Notes: generated by a model from the sequence alone, not told the origin. Counted from the first letter of the stretch, positions 49,501 to 60,253 are shown. The stretch is DNA of 64,000 bases from Pyropia yezoensis (GCA_009829735.1 CM020618.1:26512894-26576893), one strand, 5' to 3'. Numbers and translations: made by a program.

Positions 49501-50421
49501 GTCAAACACCAGCACGTCCCCCAACAGGTCCGCCCCCCCTGCCGCGGACCACGTGCTCGCGTCGACCACATAGTTGTAGGGCAGCAGCAACAACTCTGCA
49601 TCGGCCGCCGCCTCCCGCGCCAGATAGTAGGGACACACCCGGTGGGAGGCGCCGTACGCAACCAGCTCCTCAATGTCCATCGGCCCTGCCGCGGCCGTGG
49701 CGGCGAGGTGGTCGGCCAGCCCCGCCGAGCCGGAAAGGGCGCCGCCCCCCCCCCCCCCGCCGCCGCCATCGCGGGCAGCATCAAACGGGGCCTTGAAGGA
49801 GCACGTCTTGGACGCGCACGCAGACGTACACGCGGCGTTTTGGGCGGCCCCACGAAGGGTGGACACGTGCGGGTGCACACACAGCTGCTCCCGGGAGCCG
49901 AGCAGCACCATCCGGGTGCGGAGGCGGGCCGTCTTGAGCTCCGCCACCACCTGCGACAGCTGCGAGTGCGTGCGCGACGCGTAGACGATGCGGGGGACGG
50001 CGCGGCCGCCAGGGGTGGCGCCGAGGGGGGGGGGGGACGGCTGGCTGCCGCCGCCGCCGCCACTGCCGACACCACCGCCCCCACCGCCCCCACCGCCAAT
50101 CCCCACGGCCGCCCCCGCCGCCGCGCCCGCGCCATCCGCGGCCACCCCCGCCGCCGCCGCCAGTGACCGCAGTTGCGCGGCGGGCATGCCACCCGGCAGG
50201 CCCGCCCGTGGTGCCGCCTCGACCACCCTGGCGACAGCCGACCGCCACGCCAGAGCGGCGGTCAGGAGGCACAGCGTCTTGCCCGTGCCGGTGGGGGACT
50301 CGAGCAGCGCGTGGCGGCTCGTGCGGAGGGCTTGGACGACGGCCTCCATAAACGTGAGCTGGCACTCGTAGGGGGGGAAGGGGAAATCCACCTCCAGGCC
50401 GCCAACGTTGAGCGGCGCCAT
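46515..50421 (-). CDS. RTEL1: RTEL1-type Fe-S DNA helicase
   Basis: A superfamily-2 5'-3' DNA helicase of the XPD/FANCJ/RTEL group. RTEL1 dismantles D-loops, T-loops and G-quadruplexes at telomeres and replication forks in the nucleus. The start at 50421 gives MAPLNVGGLEVDFPFPPYEC, like animal RTEL1. Walker A ESPTGTGKT is at residues 41-49, then VYASRTHSQLSQV. Fe-S cluster cysteines are visible (QLCVHP, NAACTSACASKTCSF, HRVCPYY), then the DEAH box VFDEAHNLPGVC. The second half has LLASGTLSPMDAME, PVRVENPHVI, AVCRGKVSEGIDF, VLITGLPYP and EWYAQQASRAVNQAAGRAIR. These are signature RTEL1 blocks. The C-terminus ends in two helical segments like harmonin-homology domains (about 46890-46960 and 46530-46680). 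The frame changes between about 49260 and 49395 in a Gly-rich linker at long G runs. This is either an intron or homopolymer errors, so the exact linker is uncertain. Large Ala/Gly inserts are unusual for the family. Confidence 0.9.
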
Positions 50422-51011
50422 GGCGGATGGACCATGGAAGGGAGCAGGGACGGGGGGGGAGAGGAACGGCAGGGGGGGGCGCCCGGGAGGTGTCCCGGTG
50501 GAATGGCCAGACACGGCGCGCCGCCGGTCGGCGAGGGACAGTGAGCACGGAAAAAGGTAGTCCGTCGCAAACAGAGAGTGTTAGTTGAACGGCAGCGGCT
50601 TGGACCGCTCGGGCGGGGTGGAAGAGGCTGGTCGGCGACGAGGGGGAGTCGGAAACAGGACGCGCCATTCGGACGTGAGCGGCTGGCGACGACGGCTCTG
50701 ACCACGGTCGCGTCCCCTCTCGGCGCGACTGCCCAACCGGCCGAGAGGACGCACGCCTGTTTCTCGTACTTCCCGCCAATCTTTCTCGAATTCCACGAGA
50801 AGCTGCATACGCATTGTATGTCCCACCCCTCCCACGAACACGAAGTCATTTTAAAACCTTGCAGTGATCCGGCATGGTTGTTCCACCACGAACTGTGTGA
50901 GCAGTCAAACCTCAACAATGGCTTTCCATTCATTAATTTCAAATGCCTGAGCATCAGAAAAAACAAAAAAAACGCTCGGCACCTGGCCCGCCCGCCGGCC
51001 CCGAGGCGCTC
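50422..51011. other. Upstream region of RTEL1
   Basis: 590 bp between RTEL1 and the 3' end of the phosphatase on the same strand. From about 50740 to 50960 it is AT-richer than its surroundings. It presumably holds the RTEL1 promoter. No motif is identified. Confidence 0.4.
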
Positions 51012-52623
51012 TCACAGCGGGCCGCGCAGCTTGGCGCGCAGTGCCGCCTGCTCCTCCCTTGAGAAACCTACACGACGGCGCACACGCGCAACGCAGAAAG
51101 CCACGCAAAACCGTCCACAGCGACCAGCCAAGACGCACGCACGATGCAGCAACCACGACCCTACGTCAGTCACTGTCGTTCGTCGTCGCTGCCGGCACCC
51201 GCTGCGCGGCGTCTCGCCAGCCGCGACCAACAGCTCGTGTGGGCGCGTTTGCCCCACCCCCCACTCCCCGCCCAACCCCACCCACCCCACGCGGCCACAC
51301 GACAGGACGGCGGCGCACCACCACCCCAGAACACCCGGCTGTATCAGTCGGGTGGTCCTGTCGGCCCCCCCCCCCCCCCCCCCCCCCCCCTCCCCCCTTC
51401 CACTTACCACACTCCGCCAAGTAGGCCTCCACCGTGCCCGACCGCTCGCGCATCATCCCCAACGTCTGGACCATCACCTCGGCGCCAGCCCGTGCCCACT
51501 CGTCGGGCCCCAACCCCACCGCCGTCAGCCGCCCATTGTACCAGTCACGGACCCCCCCCCCCCCTGTCCCCTCCCCCCGCACGTAGACCCCCTCAGACGC
51601 CGCATAGTCGGCCACAATCTCCTCGTCACTCGCCCCACACACGGCCAGGACGGTGGCGGCGAGCAGCCCCGTGCGGTCCTTGCCGGCCGTACAAAACAGC
51701 GCCACCGGCAGCTGCGCGGCGGCCACGGTGCGGAGGGCGCCGGCCAGGCCGGCGCCGCCGTGGTGGACCAGCATGGCCGCCAGCCCCGCCAGCCCCGCCC
51801 CGTCCATCAGCGCCACCACCCCCGCCCGCCCCGACGGGTGGCCCACCGCCGCGCGTGCCAGCAGCGGCACGCTGGTCGTCAGGGGGAGCGGCGACAGCAG
51901 CGCCCACGCGGTGCCCGCGTGCGACAGCAGCGGCGCGTGCACCCACGTGCGGGTGCCACACGGGGATACGACCGTCCCGGGGGGGGGCGCGGGGCGGCCC
52001 TTGCCCCGCGCACGCCGGGTGCCCCCCGCCGCCGCTGTCGGGGCAGACGCCGCCGTTGCGGCCGCCGCGTGACGTGTGGCGGGGGGGGCCACCCCGTTGG
52101 GGGTGTCGTCGGTGGCGCCCAAAAAGACGGCCGGCAGGTAGGCGGGCGGCACGGCCGCTTGCTCCTCCACCCGCTCCGCGTCGGTGCGGAGGTCCACCCA
52201 CGTGGCCACCCGCGGGAGGACGCCGTCGGCCGAGGCGGCGATCGCCGCCCACGGCGCGCCGCAGCGGTACAGGCGGGCGGGGGGGAGGCGGCCTGGCGGG
52301 GCGGCGGCCAGCGCAGACGAGACGTCCCGCAGGTTGGGCGCCGGCACCCGGGGGGGGGGGGGTGCCGCCGCCGCCGCCGCACCCGACGCTGCCGCAGACG
52401 CCGCCGGTGGGCCGCCAACGGCGGGGATGGGGGGGGCGGGCGCCGCCGGCGCCGCCGACGGCCCCCGCGGCACGGGGGGGGGGTCCCCGCCGCCCATGGC
52501 GGGCGGGGCGGTGCCGGCGGCGCAGGGAGGGCGCCCCCGGACGGCCGCGAGTGACCGCGGCCACCCCGCGGGGAGGGAGGGGGGGGGGAGGAAGGCGGCG
52601 GCGGCGGCGGCGGCGGCGCGCAT
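51012..52623 (-). CDS. Tyrosine/serine phosphatase, Y_phosphatase3 family, two exons
   Basis: A protein phosphatase of the DUF/Y_phosphatase3 type (bacterial-like PTP fold, also in fungi and algae). Exon 1 is 52623-51408 and exon 2 is 51067-51012. Donor GTAAGT and acceptor GTGTAG leave an unbroken frame of 423 residues ending SREEQAALRAKLRGPL. The fold starts with the family hallmark NLRD (97-100) and RLYRCGAP. It continues with VATWVDLRTDAE, then the P-loop FCTAGKDRTG with catalytic Cys311 and Arg317, and DYAASEGVY. The last helix is the MMRERSGTVEAYLAECG block typical of the family. The first 95 residues are Ala/Pro-rich and low complexity. The ATG at 52623 was chosen because the frame upstream starts only at GTG; an ATG at 52498 is also possible. 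Substrate unknown. Confidence 0.85.
51068..51407 (-). other. Intron of the phosphatase gene, with poly(G) tract on the sense strand
   Basis: A 340-bp GT-AG intron on the minus strand. On the sense strand, 26 G in a row (51365-51390) begin 17 bases after the donor. The joined frame and total coding length (1272, divisible by three) support the splice. Confidence 0.8.
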
Positions 52624-54478
52624 CGGGGGCGCGCGGCGCCGAGGGGGGCGGCCGTCCAGGGATAGCGGGCGGCGCGCGACACGGGGACGGCAGCGGCAGG
52701 GACTGGGGAGGCGAGAGGGCGGGGCGGCGGAGAGGTTGCGGGCGAGCAAGATGCGCCACAGGCGGGGGCGGGTGGCTAGCGTCGATGACGCGGGCAGTGG
52801 GGCATATAGGGCAGACAGATGGGGGGGGGTGGCAGGGGCGCGGGCGGGGCGATGGGGGTGTGTGGTCCAGGAGGAGACCACCCCTCGGGTCGGGTGGAAC
52901 GCGTGGCAGGAATCAGGTCACGGGATTCAAGCCCATGGGCACGAATGCGTGCATGCAAAGCAGTTTCTGACAAAATGTTTGACCATGGGCACGGCGGTCG
53001 ACAGCGTCCGTTTTGAAAAAAAAGGTTGCAGGATGACAGTTCAAGCCTGCGAGCGTCTTTTCACCCTCCGAAATGTGAATAATTGAATCTTCACGCTGAA
53101 ACAGAAATCAGGAAGAACTGTTCCATCCAATGGGGGGGTGCCTGTTCCTTTGCCTTGGCGACACACAGCCGGGCTTGACCTTGGGGCGCCATGAGCCGTG
53201 GCGGCTTCCGCGGCAAGCGCCGTGGCGGCCCGGTCGCCGAGGACGGGAGCCGACGCCGCGCGGCGCGGGGTGCGACAAGGGCCCTGGGGGTAGAGCCCGG
53301 CTCTTCCCGGCTCTTCCTCTCTACGGTGCCGCCCTCTGGAGAGAGGGAGAGCCGAGCGACAGCCGCCAGCGGCGGCTCCCTTTGTCCCACGCGCACGAAC
53401 CGGCGCGCTCCCCCCCCCCCCCCACCCGCCCCCTTTCAAAAAAAAAAAAAAGCGGACGCGAGGCAGGCAGGGCAGCGGCAGTCTCCGTCGTCTCTGACAC
53501 ACTCCTCTGCAGGGGGGGGGGGAGGGGTGGGCGGGGGGGTTCCCCACCCACAGACCCACACGCCTGTGGCGTACCACGGCTGGCGTGCGCCCAATGGGAC
53601 CCCCTCCGCCCAAGCGCCCCGCTACCCCGCAACGGGTCCACAATGGGGGGGGGGGCGGGGGGGAGCTCTCGGCCGCTGGGGGCGGCTCTCCCTCCCCCCC
53701 CCCGCGACGCCGCTCCATCGTTCCCCTACCACGGATGGCGCGCGGTGGGCCAGCCCCGTGCGGGTGCACGGCGCAGGCCCGGCCGCCCGCCGGGCGGTGT
53801 CCAATGACCCCCCCATCCGTGGTGACGGCTGGCTTGTCGCGCCGCCCCCACCCCGCGCTCCCCGCCGGTCGACGCACAGGGCTGCGCTGCGGACGGGTGG
53901 CGCGTCGTCGGCCCCGCGGGGACGGCGGGGGGGCGACGCGCAGGCGTTGCCCGTCCCCGCGCTGGGGCCCGCGCGGCGGGGTCCGCGGCCTTCTCCGCCC
54001 CCCCCCCCCCCCCCCACCGCCCGTACCCCCACGGCCGTGGCACGCAGAGTGGCAACACACCCCCCTCCCTCGGTACCCTGCCACTCGCGGTAGTGCCAAA
54101 TGGTCCCGCCGGGGGTCTGCTTGATTTCTATTCACGTTGGTTGCGCCGGCCGCCCTCGTCCCTGCCCACCCCCTCCGCTCCCCCCACCCCCCCTTCCCCC
54201 GTTGCCGTCGAGCCCTTGCTTGGGCACACACTGGCGGAGAAGCGCGGGCGACCCAGATGAGTGGCAGGCCTTCGGTGACAGCCCCCCACCCCCCCCCCGC
54301 CCCCATGCCTCTTGCCCCCCTTCCACCCCCCTCCCCTGCGGCTCCTCCCCCGTCTTCCCGCTCCCCCCCCGCCGTCCCACCCCCCCACTTCTCCCCCATC
54401 CCCCCCGTCCCCCCTGTTCAAGTGTGGTAGCGTCTCAACACCCTCCCCCCCCCCCCCCCTGCCCATGGCCTCTTGGTT
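52624..54478. other. GC-rich stretch without a recognisable gene
   Basis: All frames are open for long distances through composition alone. There are poly(A) (about 53439-53451), poly(C) and poly(G) runs. Partial repeats of CCACGG with TGGCG occur around 53570-53590 and 53735-53750. The first 200 bases probably include the phosphatase promoter. I find no product with family resemblance on either strand. Confidence 0.35.
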
Positions 54479-55210
54479 TTAGATGCAGCACACGACAAAC
54501 ACGTCGACGAGCGCCAGCCCCGCCAGCACCGCCGCCACAATACCCAGCGGCAGAAACACCTTGCGCGTCCGTGAAATGATGCGGTCATAGCAGCCCGGGG
54601 CGCCCGCCTCGACGCCCGTCTCACACCGGGGGCACACGGCCTGCTCCTCTGGGGTGCACACCCGCCCGTCGGGCCCCACCCCCGACAGGCAGTCGGCACA
54701 GTCGCCGTCGTCAAAGCCCGAGCACCCATACTCGGCCTGCAGCGCACACGCGTGGCCCACAATGGCCGTGTCGTTGGCGGTGACGGTGCGGGTCCAGCTC
54801 TCCCGCACCAGCTCCTCCACCTTGGCCGGCCGCGCGTCAGACGCGATGAGCAGCGTGGCGGTGGCGAGGAGCACCAGCGCCGCCGCCACCACCAGCGTGG
54901 CCAGCACAAACAGCACCCGCGCGAGGCGGCCGACGCAGCTGCGGCTGACCGCACACAGCGCAAAGACCGCCGTCGCCAGCAGCACCCCGCCAATGACAAT
55001 GGCGGCAACGCCCAGGGAGAGGAAGGCGTCGACAAAGCCGCTGCCGTCGGTCCACTCGAGCTCCACGGGGCCGCCGCTCTTGGACAGCTGCAGCCACAGG
55101 CCGACGCCGAGAAAGGCGGCGCCCCCCACCAGCAGGGTGGTCAGAAAGATGGAGTGGAAGGTCAGCGCCGCCTTGGACAGCGACGAGTGCGACCGCTCCC
55201 CGCCCGCCAT
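54479..55210 (-). CDS. Tetraspanin-like membrane protein
   Basis: A 243-residue, intronless four-helix membrane protein that probably organises proteins in the plasma or endomembranes. Membrane segments lie at about residues 18-41, 60-88, 97-124 and 214-241. A short first loop (42-59) and a large second loop (125-210) complete the tetraspanin layout. The large loop has eight Cys (ACALQAEYGCSGF, DCADCLSG, VCTPEEQAVCPRC, GCYDRI) that can form disulfides. The canonical Cys-Cys-Gly is represented by YGCSG, so the second Cys is replaced by Ser. One possible glycosylation site is N-D-T at about residue 145. A short cytoplasmic C-terminus ends in Cys-Cys-Ile, where acylation is common in the family. 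The start ATG is at 55210. Confidence 0.82.
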   Translation of the reverse strand: MAGGERSHSSLSKAALTFHSIFLTTLLVGGAAFLGVGLWLQLSKSGGPVELEWTDGSGFVDAFLSLGVAAIVIGGVLLATAVFALCAVSRSCVGRLARVLFVLATLVVAAALVLLATATLLIASDARPAKVEELVRESWTRTVTANDTAIVGHACALQAEYGCSGFDDGDCADCLSGVGPDGRVCTPEEQAVCPRCETGVEAGAPGCYDRIISRTRKVFLPLGIVAAVLAGLALVDVFVVCCI

Positions 55211-55646
55211 TGTGAGGGATAGCGAGGGGACGGAGGGGGGGGGGGGGGGGGTGGTGGCGGTGGGGGGTAACGGGGGGTGGACGGAGGGGTAGAATGCGTC
55301 GGGGGGGGTGGGGGATGGGGGGGGGGGGGGGGGGGGCGGGCGGGCGGGGAGGGGGTGTCTCCAGCGGTTGGAAAATGGGCCCAGACGCCGTCAAGGGGCG
55401 GCGGACGGCGGGACGCAGCACGCGCAGTGTCGCGGCTGTACCGGGGGGAGGGTGGGGAGTGGAGCGGCACGGCGGGCGGGGAGGCCGGGGAGGAGGGGGC
55501 GGGGAGGGCGGAGCGGAGGAGGGGGCGGGGAGGGCGGAGTGGAGGAGGGGGGAAAAGCGCCAGCACGCACGCCCAAAAGAGGGGGGCGTTGGACGCTGCC
55601 CGCCGCCCGTCGCGGCCGCCCACCCACGCGGAAGGCTGTCAAGGCC

Positions 55647-55722
55647 AGCCGGCGGCAGCGGCAGCGGTGGCGGCAGCGGTGGCGGCAGCGGTGGCGGCAG
55701 CGGTGGCGGCCGCGGCGGCGGG
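55647..55722. repeat. GGTGGCGGCAGC minisatellite
   Basis: A tandem 12-bp unit, GGTGGCGGCAGC, is present about five times with little variation. Confidence 0.85.
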
Positions 55723-55736
55723 CAATGGGCGGCCGT

Positions 55737-55857
55737 CCCCCCCGCCCCCCCGTGGGCGCCGCCAACGGCTGAACCGACGACGGGGGGGGCGGCCGTCCCC
55801 CCCGCCCCCCTGTGGGCGCCGCCGCCAACGGCTGAACCGACGACGGGGGGGGGGGGG
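55737..55857. repeat. Duplicated 60-bp block
   Basis: Two adjacent copies of a block ending GTGGGCGCCGCCAACGGCTG with AACCGACGACGG, at about 55737-55795 and 55796-55857. The second has an extra GCC. A tandem duplication. Confidence 0.8.
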
Positions 55858-56925
55858 GGGGGTCGGGAGCGGGGACAGGGGGGGGGCGGTCCGGGGCGGG
55901 GACCCCCCCCCCCTCCCCCCCCCCCCGCCCCCCCCCCCCCGTCGACCCCCCCTCGCGCTTCCACACCGTCTGCCCCTCTCTCCACACGGCCGTTGAGCCC
56001 GGGGGCCGGCACCGCCCCCTGGGCCGGGGCCACTGCCGCTGCCGCCGGCGCCGCTGCCCCGCGGACAACGGGCGGTGCGCGGCGTCTGGTGGCGGCGGCG
56101 GCGGAGGCAGGGCCCCCCCTGTGGCCGACGCAGGGTCTGCGGGTGTACCCCCTCAGCGCTGGGCGCAGGCACACTGGTGGTGGCCGGCGGGGTCCCCCCT
56201 CCGTCTCCCCTGCTCTCTCTCCCACCCCCCCCCCCCCCCCCCCCCCCACCCCCACCCCCACCCCAGCTCCGCTTGTCATCCGGGATGGTCGGGGCACACG
56301 CGGCGGGGGCCACCAAGGCACCGCATGACCACTCTCCGTGGCCCGCTGGCGCGCCTCTGTGTCTGCTGCTGCTCCCGGCTGGCACGGCCGCGGGGGGGGG
56401 GGGGGGGGCACCACCGCTGGCTGTCCGCGCCGCCGACCGCCGCCGCTCACCCCCTTCCCCCCCGCCCCCCCCCCCCCCTCCCCCCACCGGACAGACAGGC
56501 TGGTCACTCGTGAGCCTTCTCATGTGGATGCCCATGGGATGGGCGCTCACCCACCCCCCCCCCCCCCCCCCCCGCACCGCACCGCGCAACCCCGCATTGG
56601 CTAACCGCCCGGGGGCCTTGCAGCGCCACGGACCGTCGTGGCGCGTGCGTTAGCTACCCTCTCAAGGTCACAAAGAAAAAAAGGAAAAAAAAAAAAAAAC
56701 AGAAAAAGGGGGGGGGGGGATCCCCCACCCCGCCACTGGCGGTGGCTCCCCCCGGGCTTCCCGGCTCCTGTCATCCGCCACCACCCATCCCCCAAACGGA
56801 GCCCTTGGACGCAGGTGTCAACCCCCGTGCGGGAGGGGAACCTCTGCGGGGCGAGACGGCTGCGGGGCGAGACGGAAAGAGGGGGAAGAGGGAGCAGGCC
56901 GGCCCCTCTTTAGCCTACCTAGGTA

Positions 56926-57044
56926 TAGTGCGTCCCGTAAAAAGTGGACGTGCTCGTGTCGTGATCATGTCAAATATCGGCCACTGGACCAATCAAACGC
57001 ACACTACACGACCCGTGCACGTCTACTTTTTGCGGGACGCACAA
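56926..57044. mobile_element. 119-bp MITE with long inverted repeats
   Basis: Flanked by TA (56924-56925, 57045-57046). The left end TAGTGCGTCCCGTAAAAAGT and the complement of the right end TTGTGCGTCCCGCAAAAAGT match at 18 of 20. The similarity continues to about 38 bp (GGACGTGCTCGTGTCGTG against AGACGTGCACGGGTCGTG). The element is nearly all inverted repeat and would fold into one hairpin. Probably a Tc1/mariner-type (Stowaway-like) MITE. Confidence 0.88.
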
Positions 57045-57046
57045 TA

Positions 57047-59464
57047 GTTGGCCGTGGACCGGGATCCACCCCAAGCCCGTTTCTCGCCGGAAGAGTGTCC
57101 GCGGCTTGTCAAGGGGACCCCCTGAACTCCCCCCTCACCCCCCCCCCCTACAGGCAGATATTTTTTCCTGTCCTCTTCTTTGAGGCTTGTTGAATGAATG
57201 CCCCTACATTTCGACGTCGCCCCCATATGATTAGGATGGCGGTAGGACAAGACGCGCAGCGACGGTGCGTACCCGACGACGGGAAAAAAAAAAAAAAACG
57301 TGTGTTCTTACCTACGTCTTTCAGGACCATCCAATAACACTTGACAAGCTTCGGATAAGCACCTGGCCGTGGCAGCCTGTCGGTCGCAGGCCGCGGTTAG
57401 GCCTGTTTGGCCAAAACCAAGAGGATGGACCGCTGAAAGAGTCGGCCCGACTGGCATCTGATCTGGTGCTGTACATAGGGACTGGGGAGCACACTTGGTA
57501 TTTGTAGTCTGACGAGACATGCAAAACCCCTTGTTATGTAGCCGGCCCATACCCTCCGACAAGGTGTCGGGGTGGATTGCCAAGAGGCAACGGACCGAAA
57601 CATGACAAAGAGACAAACAGACACTCCACAGGTGAGTGTTCGCGTTCGTGCTCCCTTCACTGCAATCGTCACATCGCTAGTGCTGGGCACATGGGCACCA
57701 CGCTGTTCAGACGTTGGCGTCCCCCCGTGACAAGCCGTACGACACATCGTCCCCCCGCCATGCTGCACCTCCCCCACCACCCCCCCCCCCTCCCCCTCCA
57801 TTCCCTCCCCTGCCCCCCCTCGCCGCTGCGACCGACGATGCGGCCGGGGTGGCCTGCGGCGGTGACCGGCGGGGGGAGCTGACGGGGTTGACCTGAGGCA
57901 GCGGCCTGCCACTGGGGACCGCGGCGGTGGCCTGCGGCGTTTGCCGGCGGCTGCGGCGTTTGTTGGCCGCGTCGGCCGGCGGCGTCGGGTGACCGGTAGG
58001 GGTGACCCGCGGCCGTGCACCGGTGGGGGTGGCTAGCGGCGATGGCCTGCGGCGGTGGCCGGCGGGGGGTGCTGACGGGGTTGGCCGGCGGCGGTGGCCT
58101 GCGGGGTTGGGTTGCCGCCAGAGGTGGCTGGGGGCGGTGCACCGGCTGTGCCCGGTCCAGTCCCCGCTCCCCTCTCCCACGCCGCCGCCGCCGCCGCTGC
58201 TGCCGCCGCTGCGGCCACGGCTACCGGCCGTCTGGCCGTGGCTGGAGTGACACAGCCGCGAGGGCTGTGGCCGGAGGAAGCAGCCTGGTGCGCTGGTCGG
58301 CTTGGGTGGCCGACGGGATTGGCCTGCGGGGGGAGCCGGCGGCTGTGGCCGGCGGCGGTGACCCCAGCAGTAGCCTGCTGCGGTGGCCGTCGGCGGTGGC
58401 CTGCGGCGATGACCGGCGGCGATGGCCGGCGACAGTGACCGGCGGGGGTGGCTTGCGTGAGTGGCTGGCGGCAGCAGTGGTTCCGGCTGTGGTCGGCGGG
58501 GTTGGCCCGCGGGGGTGGCGGGCAGCAGGAGCTTGCGGCGGTGGCTGGCTGGGGTGGCCGGCAGGGTTGGCCACCTGTCCCCGAGGTGGTGGATGTCGAT
58601 CACTGCCTTGGGGGTCTGCCAGAAGGACGCGCCAGGCAGCGGCGGCCTGCGGCGGTGATGTGCGTGGCACTTGTAGACGGAGCAATCTCGTGGCGGCGCG
58701 CGCCCTGCGGCCGACGGCTGATCGTTTTTCCTCCTCACTGCCACACTCCCCGCTGGCAGTTGTCGTGGGGTCGTTCCACGCACGAAAACAGCTGTGAAAA
58801 GCAATCTCCTGTTGTCAGAGACTGTCAGACCCTGTGAGACGTTGTGAACTTTTCGTCGTTACGTCGCAGATTGAATTCTTTCGCGTACAGTACGTGGCCA
58901 ATAATATTTCCACCCCCCCAAAATTTGGTCTCGACCTTCCCCCTTCTTGCGCCTCATACTCGGATATAAAGCAACGCCCCAGGGGTTTCTTGGGCTCGCT
59001 GTGCTCCTGAGGACGTCTTCAATCTTGCTGAGTCAACGCATTGCCACCTCCTCCGCACTCACGGCGTAGAGCTGGTCTCAGGTTGGACAGAGTCGAGCAC
59101 AGGAAAATCTGGACAGTGCCACTCCTGCAGCCTTGTAGCAGTACTGTTCTGAGCATACAACTTCCTCATCAGGACACAGATGGTGTGCCCATATTGCATG
59201 AGTGCCGTATGTATCTTTCCCGCAGCGTCTGTGGCAGATGTACATCATTCTCTCCCATTGTCTTGGCCGACTCACGTACGGGCCGGGAGTCACATCCGTG
59301 TAAGACTTCGGCACTGGTCATTGGAGAGACGATCGAGGCTTGTACTGCACGGAAAGCAGTTCGCAAGTGACATGGGTACCGCTAAAGAGCAATTCCATCG
59401 CTGTCTTTCCGCAGCACGAGGCGATGAAAGACCAGGAGCTCTGGCTGCCCTAAAGGAACAGAAC
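57047..59464. other. Intergenic stretch, no gene recognised
   Basis: 57047-57700 is of balanced composition with no ORF of note. 57850-58660 is a minisatellite (separate entry). 58860-59460 is AT-richer and contains GATATAAAGC at about 58964-58973, a possible TATA box, but no recognisable gene follows. Confidence 0.35.
57850..58660. repeat. Degenerate GGCCTGCGGCGGTG minisatellite
   Basis: About 800 bp built from variants of GGCCTGCGG and CGGTGGCCGGCGG, such as 57926, 58038, 58094, 58372 and 58398. The period is irregular, about 9-15 bp. On the minus strand one frame reads as repeated GHRRRPP-like peptides. I take this as a by-product of the repeat, not a gene. Confidence 0.7.
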
Positions 59465-60112
59465 TGTGGCGTTGTGGCCCTCAGGTACCATTGGGACCCG
59501 GGGGGCTGACCTGGGACCCGGCTGGCAGCGTTACGTGGAACCACGCGCTGGCTTGGGATCCCTGCATCGGTGGCCCGGGGCAGTGGCGACACGCCCGGTG
59601 CCCTGATTGGTCCCCCCGGAGCGGAGGACTTGCCGGGTCGGGGCATACTGACCTTCGGGTTATTTGTTTGATTTTTCGCATTTGTTTTCCTTGCGTGATT
59701 TCGTGTCTTTCCCCTTTTTCCCACTGGGTTTTTTTTGGGGATTGACATTTGTGTGTGGGGGGATTTCGCTTGCTTTTCGTGTGTTGGCCCGGTGAGCGGC
59801 CGGTGCCTTGCTGGCACTTGGCCCGCTGGGGGCGCCCTCTGGGGGCCTCGCTCTGGGCCCCTGGAGGGGCCAGGGGGGGGAGGTTCTTGAGGGGTGCGCC
59901 GGGGTTCTCCCCGGGGCCATCTTGTAAAATCAACAGTGCTTTGGGTTCCTTCTGCCTCGGGCTTCTGTCCTGTTTACCTTTGCCTCGTATCGTGGCGGGC
60001 GAGTGGATCAGCAAGGGCTCTTACCTGTTCCTTCCTGGGCTTTGGACTGTGGTCTCTGTGTGTGTGTGTTTGTGGTTTGTGGTTTCGGGAACCTGGGTTC
60101 CATTGCGCTACA
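59465..60112 (+). repeat. Probable 5' LTR of the second gypsy element
   Basis: The right end GCGCTACA at 60112 is placed by its match to the 5' LTR end and primer-binding site of the other gypsy element. The left end TGTGGCG at 59465 is the best inverted match to CGCTACA and would give 648 bp. The left border is a guess until the 3' LTR is seen. Confidence 0.5.
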
Positions 60113-60116
60113 TTTA

Positions 60117-60133
60117 TGGTGGAGCAGCTGGGG
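60117..60133 (+). promoter_or_regulatory. Primer-binding site of the second gypsy element
   Basis: TGGTGGAGCAGCTGGGG follows the LTR end by four bases and matches the other element's site at 15 of 17 positions. Confidence 0.65.
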
Positions 60134-60253
60134 AGGGCTATATTTTTCTCCCGTATCGGGACAGCCCTTTCCTTTCTCGGTAGCGTTTGGTTCCTTGGTT
60201 CCTGTTTCTGGTGACGAGATCGTTTGGTTCAGGTCGAGTACCGTACGGCCAAC

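Larger units (their letters stand above)
55211..56923. other. GC-rich low-complexity stretch with minisatellites
   Basis: Contains poly(G)/poly(C) runs, a GGTGGCGGCAGC array and a duplicated 60-bp block (separate entries). Open frames on both strands encode only Pro/Arg/Gly-rich sequence. No gene is recognised. The part nearest 55211 should contain the tetraspanin promoter. Confidence 0.4.

Noticed and set aside
47091-49796. A 901-residue open frame on the plus strand
   Set aside because: It is antisense to RTEL1. The minus frame has clear helicase motifs, while this one is only Arg/Gly/Pro-rich sequence kept open by high GC.
50578-52970. Long plus-strand open frames of 600-650 residues
   Set aside because: They are antisense to the tyrosine phosphatase, whose P-loop and splice sites are on the minus strand. 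The plus products have no family resemblance.
57707-58804. A 365-residue minus-strand frame with GHRRRPP-like repeats
   Set aside because: It coincides with the GGCCTGCGGCGGTG minisatellite and changes with each repeat variant. No non-repetitive domain.
58964-58973. TATA-like GATATAAAGC upstream of the second gypsy element
   Set aside because: It lies about 500 bases before the inferred LTR start and no ORF follows it. Kept only as a remark.
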